24,650 nucleotides of DNA from Theristus sp. LFF4_11 (Eukaryota > Nematoda > Chromadorea > Monhysterida > Xyalidae), in assembly GCA_030248135.1 (NCBI GenBank), contig JASANC010002717.1, positions 1 to 24,650 on the forward strand. The letters are read 5' to 3'. The notes under the pieces were generated by a model. That model searched no databases, was not told the origin of the DNA, and worked only from the letters and a program-made list of their open reading frames with translations. Each line of letters starts with the position of its first letter. Position 1 is the stretch's first letter. Positions 19,401 to 24,650 of this stretch are shown piece by piece. Both the position numbers and the translations under genes were made by a program.

Positions 19401-21354
19401 GACGTCACGTCATTGATGTCATCAGTCAGTGGACACTGAAGAGGACAAAATGCAACGGTCAACGATTGATAAGCGAAACAGTGATTGAAATGGTTGCGCA
19501 GCCACTGTGCAGCAAAACAAAACTGGGCTTTCAAGCGATGAAAATTTCCAACTGCAAGCGTCGACTTCAAATCAGCATTTCAAATTTTATGAAACATTTC
19601 TGCATTTCGAGCCTGCCGGCCAACGCCAGTCAGATGCAGAACAAGAGAGACCTCTGACAATTGATGTGCCTCTCTCGAATACATCAAATCCAATCATACA
19701 CCGAACGACCGAAGCACTCGAGAACAAAGCAACAACAACAACAACCAAACAAATCAACGCGACCTGTTTGCTTGCGACCACCATCAGTGCACAGATGTTG
19801 GTCGTCGTGTTGTCAACGTCGACAATGCTCAGCGTGGCAATGCTACCAGCGGGAATGTGCGAAAGATCAACGCGGAAGAACAGCGGCTCTTGAGCGGAGA
19901 TTGTCGCCTTGATTGGCTGTGGTTCATCGAGCCTGTGTCGTTTTAAAGGGGCATTCATGAAGCAGAATTTAGTGACCGTGTAGCTATGTTTTGACACTGC
20001 TACGCGTCACTAAATACTGCTTCACGAATGCCGCTTTACTGTTTTTGAGCTCCATTGCTAATCTCAGCAATCATGGGCAATCATCTGACTGGCTGCTTTT
20101 GAATTGCACATGAAAACGCACGCACGAATTGCAGATGTTTTACAGTTTAACTGCAGAATGGTGTACTAACAATTCGCATGCGCCATACGCAATCCATACA
20201 GATTCCAACAAAAAAAACGAACGTCCCATTGAAGTGAGTCACCAGGCAAAATCCAGGGGCACAATTTACGGCTGCGACACCTGCGCACTCACTGAATCGT
20301 GTAGTAGTCCATGCTGTTGACGTAGCCCTGCAGTTGAATGTTGATGTGCGTCAACGACTGGCTGCTGAGCAACAACGAGATCGTGCTGGAGAACACAGGC
20401 AGCCGGACAGCGGAGGTCGCTGGCTGCCTGGTGTCGTTTGCCAGCAGCAGCTCGGTAGCGTCGACCGCGAAGTCATCGTGGATGAGTGGCGCTGGCTCGT
20501 TGCTGTACTCGACTGGGCACAGCGTGCGCTTCTTCGTCAGCACGTACTGACCTCTGTCGACGATATAAATGTGAGAAGTTTTGCAAAAAAATGCAACATC
20601 AGCCCCACCCCCTCCCCATCTCGGTGAGGCGGCCAGCGGGTATTCACCCCTGAACCGAACCACCGGGTTTCTGAAATCGGTAGGGATGGGAACGGTAAAT
20701 CAGTCACACCAGCACACTGGCATCGGCATGGAGGGATCTGTGCCTTTTCCAAAATAAACTCACTTGACAAACTCCGGAAGTTGCCAGCCAACTTGAGCGC
20801 CGGGCGAGTGCGCAGTGATGATCACTGGATTCTCCAACGCGGCCTTGTGTCCACCCATGATTGAGGTTCGAATCGAATACAGGACTCCCTGCAGGAAACT
20901 TTTCAGGGGATTTTATGTCCGACAGAGACACCCGATCACTTTGGATGACATCCCCACAAAAACGCTCGGGCGAAAAGCCAGTGCAGTGCAGCGCAGAGTT
21001 TAGTGGTTGGGGTGCAATGTGTCTCCACTCTTTTGCACGTCTCGTATCGTGCGATTCTTGTCAGTCTCGTCTCGCGGCAACCGTGACTCGCAGGGCCACC
21101 ACAGCAGTGCGTGCTCGTGCATCACCGACCTGCTGCAGTGGCTGCACATGTTGCTTCTCGCCACGCGGTTTCACGCCAACGAACGTGACGACCGCGCGGA
21201 CGTGACGATTCACACGGACGGTCTCGCTCTGCCCGGCACCAATGAACATCTGCACATGCTCTAACGAGCTGCCAACTGCTTGATGCTGCTGCAGGAACAC
21301 CAGCATCAGCAGAAACACCAACAGAATGCTGCAGCCACTCAACACGGCGGCCAT
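10444..21354 (-). CDS. sid-1: SID-1 family systemic RNAi / dsRNA transport protein, 16 exons
   Basis: Exons (reverse): 21354-21130, 20888-20764, 20553-20293, 19932-19764, 19435-19352, 19032-18684, 18073-17898, 17761-17669, 17319-17171, 16995-16856, 16592-16462, 16275-16170, 15960-15795, 11399-11294, 11246-11094, 10650-10444. All junction phases agree; total 2640 bases, about 879 residues, near the usual 780-850. A signal peptide (MAAVLSGCSILLVFLLMLVF) leads an extracellular domain with family motifs (NPVIITAHSPGAQVGWQLP; FPSSFAYIALL with ESACG). The first membrane segment (about residue 380) precedes an acidic loop, and GDVCRHNFAC, SGIYHICPN, ELYARRH and WLFDRHDLWH follow in family order. The family moves dsRNA or cholesterol across membranes; that function here is inferred. 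Unlike known relatives, the acidic stretch after HDLWH is weak (ELIDARQ). Intron 13 hosts another gene. Confidence 0.93.
10672..10847. mobile_element. MITE family B copy 1 (last sid-1 intron)
   Basis: Inverted arms. The left one has TGCGACTCAATGCGC near 10678 and GACGCGGCAATTCAAA near 10725; the right one carries the inverted forms near 10830 and 10790. The loop is about 40 bp with no coding capacity. It begins about 25 bases upstream (in the sid-1 sense) of the final exon's acceptor. Confidence 0.75.
11527..14593 (-). CDS. Divergent ionotropic glutamate-type receptor nested in a sid-1 intron
   Basis: Exons (reverse): 14593-14365, 14106-14050, 13976-13759, 13472-13311, 12950-12711, 12481-12386, 12095-11983, 11845-11527. 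Phases agree throughout (1434 bases, 477 residues); the 57-base second exon is the least sure. Ligand-binding lobe S1 begins LTVLFPPEFPPW, continues GLMVESVHVLL, then AAGRADTAVLPLIPTDERLR, where Arg sits at the usual carboxylate-binding position. M1-M3 follow (LLVFDVPTW; VLAAIVWCRLAIMLISATYQ), joined to GLLASALL where the SYTANLAAF motif is expected. S2 includes GIAEGRLVVVYEQD and NYGPLIACINNAI; M4 is ANLFGAFVAAAIGLAVAL. No amino-terminal domain or signal peptide is visible, so an upstream exon may be missing. Length and divergence resemble insect-type IRs more than AMPA/kainate receptors. Ligand unknown. Confidence 0.83.
12190..12363. mobile_element. MITE family A copy 2
   Basis: Carries the family core ACACAGTAATGTTACACAGT near 12228 and its inverse GTGACCGTGCAACATT near 12326, and ends TTCAAACTAGGACTTC. 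It lies in the receptor intron, about 22 bases from the donor of exon 6. Confidence 0.75.
13066..13240. mobile_element. MITE family B copy 2 (receptor intron)
   Basis: Contains GACGCGGCAATTCAAA near 13120 and its inverse TTTGAATTGCCACATCAA near 13198, the same arms as copy 1. Here the loop also holds a CCGCCCG/CGGGTCG-type palindrome. The outer arms are more diverged than in copy 1. Confidence 0.7.
13610..13712. repeat. 27-bp tandem repeat, four units
   Basis: Four head-to-tail copies of a unit starting CCATTATTGCCAAAAGGCGT and ending TTCTTGGG, with few changes. It is in the receptor intron between exons 3 and 4. A multiple-of-three unit makes it look coding on the forward strand; nothing else supports that. 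Confidence 0.9.
14594..15303. other. 5' flank of the nested receptor gene within sid-1 intron 13
   Basis: About 700 bp between the receptor's first recognised exon and the 25-bp satellite. It must hold the receptor's promoter and any missing leader exon, but I see no clear signal-peptide exon or TATA box. An imperfect 27-bp direct repeat (AACGCGAA, then TCGCTCGG and CTGGTGC) occurs near 15084 and 15259. Confidence 0.4.
15304..15757. repeat. 25-bp satellite, about 18 nearly identical units
   Basis: Units of ATTCAGCGTTCGACCATATTACCGC; only one shows a change (CAATG for CAGCG, near 15584). Since 25 is not a multiple of three, successive units pass through all three frames. No unit contains a forward stop, so long open frames arise without meaning. 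It ends about 38 bases short of the 3' end of sid-1 exon 13 (15795). Its uniformity implies recent expansion or conversion. Confidence 0.95.
16708..16769. repeat. Short inverted repeat (13-bp stem)
   Basis: CTGCATTCATGGA (16708-16720) and its exact complement (16757-16769) around a 36-base loop, in the sid-1 intron between exons 10 and 11. It could be a small MITE remnant. Confidence 0.7.
18500..18640. mobile_element. MITE family A copy 3
   Basis: Left arm with GTTGCACAATCACC near 18512; right arm with GTGTGAGAACGGTGCAACTG and the end CTTCAAACTAGGACTAC. In the sid-1 intron directly after exon 6. Confidence 0.7.
19118..19275. mobile_element. MITE family A copy 4
   Basis: Starts GTCCTAGTCTGTGGAC, has the core ACACAGTGATGGTGCACGAT and the inverse TGTGACTGTGCAACATCA. 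In the sid-1 intron between exons 5 and 6, the second family A copy in this gene. Confidence 0.7.
19944..20038. mobile_element. 95-bp near-perfect hairpin element
   Basis: A left arm of 41 bases (19944-19984) pairs with a right arm of 40 bases (19999-20038) around a 14-base loop, with only a few mismatches. The arms begin TAAAGGGGCATTC and end in the inverse GAATGCCGCTTTA. It is in the sid-1 intron upstream of exon 4; its near edge is about nine bases from the acceptor AG at 19933-19934, so the branch point region must lie within it. It could be a palindromic MITE or a functional RNA hairpin. Confidence 0.85.
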
Positions 21355-22487
21355 GTCAGTCGATTATTGCGGCCATTTCAATATGCAGATGTTCAGGTCA
21401 TTTTTTTGTTCAGTTTTTTTCGCACAACGATTCAGCTCACCGTCTTATGGAATGCCTGCAAAAAAACAAATGCAAAACAAACGTCTCAGTCGGGCCGAAG
21501 AATGCTTTTCATGTTTTTTACGCACAGCAAACGCGATAAAAATTGAACGTGAGCGTGGCAACAGCGTAACACACAAATAACATGGAACGGTTGGGTAGAA
21601 CATGCGATGACAAAAACTACACACAGAACATGAGCTTATGCTAAAAATCTGGCTCCGGCAACGCTCGGGGAAGTCACCACAAACGCACATGATAATGTTT
21701 GACTTTGAATTAGGCTTTAGGATTAGGTTTTGCTTTCGGCTAGTTTAGGCAACGTCTGCCAACGTCAGTGGTTTGATTTAGTACGAGGTACGACAGGCCA
21801 ACAGGAAAAGGTGGTGCCTGACCGAAAACTTTTCGTGCACTGGATTTTTTCTTGAATTTTCCAGGTTGATTTCTGACGCTGATTTGTTGCATCAAAACAA
21901 AACTAAAAAAGTTGAAATAAAAACGAGAAATCCATGACGAACACGGGAATTGTAATCTATGAATCAGCATAGACAATTGTTCGCGGCGCACACAACCGTG
22001 GAAACAAGAAAAACACGACGATGTGTGACAAAATCTTTTTTATTCAAACTCAACTTCAAACAAAACTCTTTCATGCAAATACATCATTTTTCCGAACTGA
22101 TACGCAAAAATGATGCCCTAGTCTGAAGACTGTGCACTCCGTTATAACACAGTGATGTGGCACAGCCACACAAACAAACGCGCACACGGCACGCACACGA
22201 CTACAGCTGCGCGCGTGTTGTCATCAGTGTTCGCGTGCAACATCAGCGTGTTAGACCAAGTGCACCGTCTTCAAACTGGCATTCAAATGGACAACAATCA
22301 ACATCACATCAGCACAACACATCAGCAATCAACGTCACCTAATGTCATTCACTCAACTGTTCTTGACACTAGGGATGGCACGGGTAAAAACCGCGGGTGT
22401 TATTTCCATTTTGTTCGACAATCAAACCATCACCATTTTCCCGCAAAACAAAACAATGTTCGCGCGGTGTTTCTCCATGCCTCCCAG
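21355..22487. other. sid-1 5' flank and P450 3' flank
   Basis: 1.1 kb between the P450 stop and the sid-1 start. Contains a reverse-strand AATAAA at 22039-22044 (about 445 bases past the P450 stop), a family A MITE, and a TAGGGATGGCACGGG motif near 22372 next to a palindromic ACCGCGGGT, like hAT-type ends. No TATA box is obvious upstream of the sid-1 ATG. No coding sequence recognised. Confidence 0.5.
22117..22287. mobile_element. MITE family A copy 5
   Basis: Starts CCCTAGTCTGAAGACTGTGC, has the core ACACAGTGATGTGGCACAGC, and ends near GTCTTCAAACTGGC. The clearest full-length copy, about 170 bp, between P450 and sid-1. Confidence 0.75.
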
Positions 22488-24650
22488 TCACGAACGCCTC
22501 CGTCTGACCATCAGCACATAATCGGTCGGTCGCCGAGTGAATGACACCGGCGCGGTGCGCAAGAGTTGCTCGGGCGTCTTGCGCACGTCGTCGTCAGCCA
22601 GTCGAAACTCGTATCGCTGCAGTAACGTCGTCAGTATCAGCAGCATGTCCATGCGCGCCAGTGACTCGCCGAGGCAGACGCGTTTGCCAACACCGAACGC
22701 GCAGACGCGCTCCGCCAGCGCCGCGTTGATGGTGGCAGGCGGCGCTGCTGTGTCAGCGTCATCGTTGGCTGGTTGTGCACCGGTGAGAAACCGTGCAGGG
22801 TGAAACTGGTGCGCTTGCGGAAAGTGCCGCTCGTCACGCATCACTGAATAGAGCTGGGGCAGCACTGTGGTGTCTGGAGGAGAGTGGCAGAAATTGAGTG
22901 CTCAAAATTTGTCTGTCCAGCTACAGACTCGTTATTCGAACGCGTCTGACCGTTATGACGTCATCTACTCTAAAAACGGGCATTTGTGATGCCCAAATGC
23001 AATCGGGAGTGTTAGTTTGGCTGAACTTCACGTGAAAAATACGTGAAGGTGAGAGAAGTAAACAGAATTCTGGTGCGGGCATCACAAACAGAGGTTTTGA
23101 CAAAGCAATTGACACAATTTTGGTCCGGCAGTTTGAATAACTATTCCACAGTAATAACAGTCTGGGGTCACTGCTAGGCGTTTGAAGACTCATTTCATTG
23201 ACACGCTCCAAAAACAACAACTTGAGCCCAGCATCTATCTGCCTCATTCGCGGTTTCTCGGAGCACCCCGGGTTGGCCAACCTCGCGGTATGTGATGGCA
23301 GCCAATGGCGACGTGCTGCGTGGTCTCGTGCGGCACGTTCAACGGGAACACGTTCGCGAGACGTTGCGTCTCGAGCAGACACGCGTGCACGAACGGAAGA
23401 CGCGCACGGTCGCACGGCGACACACGGCGGTCGGCGGGCAGCACTCGCGCGATCTCGCTCGCTGCCGCCGTCTGCGTCTGCACGGGCAAATGGGAAAATG
23501 TGGCAGACGGCTCCTTGGTGGGTAGCTACCGCATGCCACTTCGAGACGAAAAATTGGCTCGAATTTATTGCCAACAGTGTCGCGTCTCTTATCTGCTGAC
23601 ATTTATTGTCACCCTCGTGGCCTGGTGGTAGTGCGTTAGACTACAGTCTGTGCGCTCGGGGGATCGAGCCCCGCCGAGGGGTGTATAGGCACTTAATGAC
23701 AGAGAAAACTCGATGGGCGCCCTACTCAATGGCGTTCTGTACGCTTCTCTGGGTTGCTAAAAACATCGCCTAAAAATCACAACAACAACAACAACAACAA
23801 CAACAATTTATCCGAAATGATAGAGGAGGAGTCTTATGACACCATTTTGGTGTGAAAGAACGGTGGCATGATGGACAGCATTGCTTCGTGCTTAACGCCT
23901 CGATGGAGACAGCCCCACTCAGTCAGAACATATGAACACGAGAATGAATAAAAATATTCAGTATATCCAATATTGAATTGCACTAACGTCCGGCCAAACA
24001 CTGAGATACAACAACGCCCATCGGAGTGTGCTTGCGGTCGTCTCGAAACGGGCGCCCATGCCCGCACCCCAGAGGTCGCCAACCGCCATGCACAACTGCC
24101 AGTCGCTGAAAATGAACAGTGAGCCAGTGATCATTGTTGTAACATTGTGGTTGGTGAATATTGAGCTGAACACCGCATCAAGTGACAAAGTTTGTTTTTC
24201 AAGCAACAACCAGCGAAGTACATCAAAGCAACAACATCACCTGAACGAGCCAACCGGCACACCGGCGCGTTTGCGTCGTTCGATTTCCTAAAGCAACAGA
24301 AAAAAACATGAATGTGCAGTCAGATTCAGCAATCGCGAATCAGTCAACCAATCAGAGTGAGCTGCGTCTGGAGATCGACCGATTGGAACACGCCTCGCCT
24401 ACAATGCTCCTCAGCATCCGATGCAGCCTTTGCGTTCTGCACATCGATTACGTCCGTGACATTTAGCCGAACGCCCAAATGACTTTAGTTACAACTTATC
24501 AACCGCCAAACAACAACATATGATAACCAACAACGCCGACCAAACCAAACCTGAACAAACGCAGCCACAAAATCATTCGGTGCATCTCCACCGTTGTGTT
24601 GTGCGTTTGTGCGAGCTCTGCTTTGCGTCGATCGATTTGATCACGAAAAT
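22488..24650 (-). CDS. CYP2-like cytochrome P450, 3' part (gene continues past the window)
   Basis: Exons (reverse): a partial one ending at 24551, then 24287-24241, 24105-23988, 23477-23282, 22873-22488. Phases agree from 24287 to the stop. In order: PNDFVAAFVQ before the I-helix; DLWGAGM and ETTASTLRWALL (I-helix); LETQR (K-helix ExxR); ANVFPLNVPHETT and IGCHHIPR typical of CYP2; VLPQLYSVMRDE; and FGVGKRVCLG, the haem-thiolate loop with its Cys. A haem mono-oxygenase anchored in the ER is expected. Oddities: four extra residues (GARF) between AGM and ETT in the I-helix, and near 24590 the likely frame shifts (FRDQIDRRKAELAQ reads in a different frame from PNDFVAAF, which has a stop at 24641-24643). 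The gene may be damaged, or the exon may start later than I think. Confidence 0.88.
23612..23806 (+). mobile_element. tRNA-derived SINE in a P450 intron
   Basis: 23612-23680 folds roughly like a tRNA: CCCTCG pairs with CGAGGG, and a T-arm CGGGG/CCCCG encloses GATCGAG. The internal RNA polymerase III promoter is present as TGGCCTGGTGGTAGTGCG (A box) and GGATCGAGCC (B box). A unique body of about 95 bp follows, then a (CAA)n tail from about 23780. ATTTAT on both sides (23601-23606, 23806-23811) may be the target duplication. It is antisense to the P450, between its I-helix and K-helix exons. The anticodon arm is degenerate, so it is not a working tRNA. Confidence 0.85.

Noticed and set aside
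23612..23680. A functional tRNA gene
   Set aside because: The anticodon arm does not fold with a seven-base loop, the acceptor stem has a mismatch, and a SINE body with a CAA tail follows.

Overview
The window is nuclear DNA of an invertebrate animal. Every convincing gene is split into short exons by GT-AG introns, the protein families are animal ones (SID-1 dsRNA channel, ionotropic glutamate receptor, kelch protein, CYP2-like P450), and the DNA between exons is full of small inverted-repeat transposons, minisatellites and a tRNA-derived SINE. There are no operons, Shine-Dalgarno sites or prokaryotic genes. The mix would fit an ecdysozoan such as a nematode, but I cannot name the phylum from sequence alone.

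Layout, left to right. 1-967: a reverse-strand reading frame with one CCHC zinc knuckle. 968-2964 and 5278-6985: two copies of a tandem segmental duplication. Each copy carries a forward-strand gene for a small secreted Cys-containing protein, tail to tail with the last exon of a kelch gene. The right copy belongs to a complete nine-exon secreted kelch gene (9924 to 6762, reverse). The left copy is a wreck: an orphan last exon, a 232-bp Stowaway-like MITE whose empty site survives in the right copy, and a deletion scar joined to a piece of exon 1. Between the copies sit two unrelated ~0.9-kb inverted-repeat elements, one of which (4019-4879) has arms built of 15-bp tandem repeats and a 9-bp target duplication.

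10444-21354 (reverse) is a complete sid-1 homologue. Sixteen exons chain with matching splice phases into about 879 codons, from signal peptide to the conserved HDLWH segment. Its 4.4-kb intron 13 (15794 to 11400) holds a second gene on the same strand, a short ionotropic receptor (14593 to 11527, eight phase-consistent exons, no amino-terminal domain). 22488-24650 (reverse) is the 3' part of a CYP2-like cytochrome P450 with a four-residue insertion in its I-helix; a SINE lies in one of its introns.

At least two MITE families recur in the introns: family A (five copies, one expanded into a 19-bp minisatellite) and family B (two copies). A 95-bp near-perfect hairpin lies nine bases from a sid-1 splice acceptor, and a nearly uniform 25-bp satellite (18 copies) fills part of sid-1 intron 13. 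The genes do not form a pathway. They share only reverse orientation and, for the kelch, receptor and SID-1 products, a surface or secreted location. Exon boundaries were read by eye from splice motifs and frame, with no transcript data.
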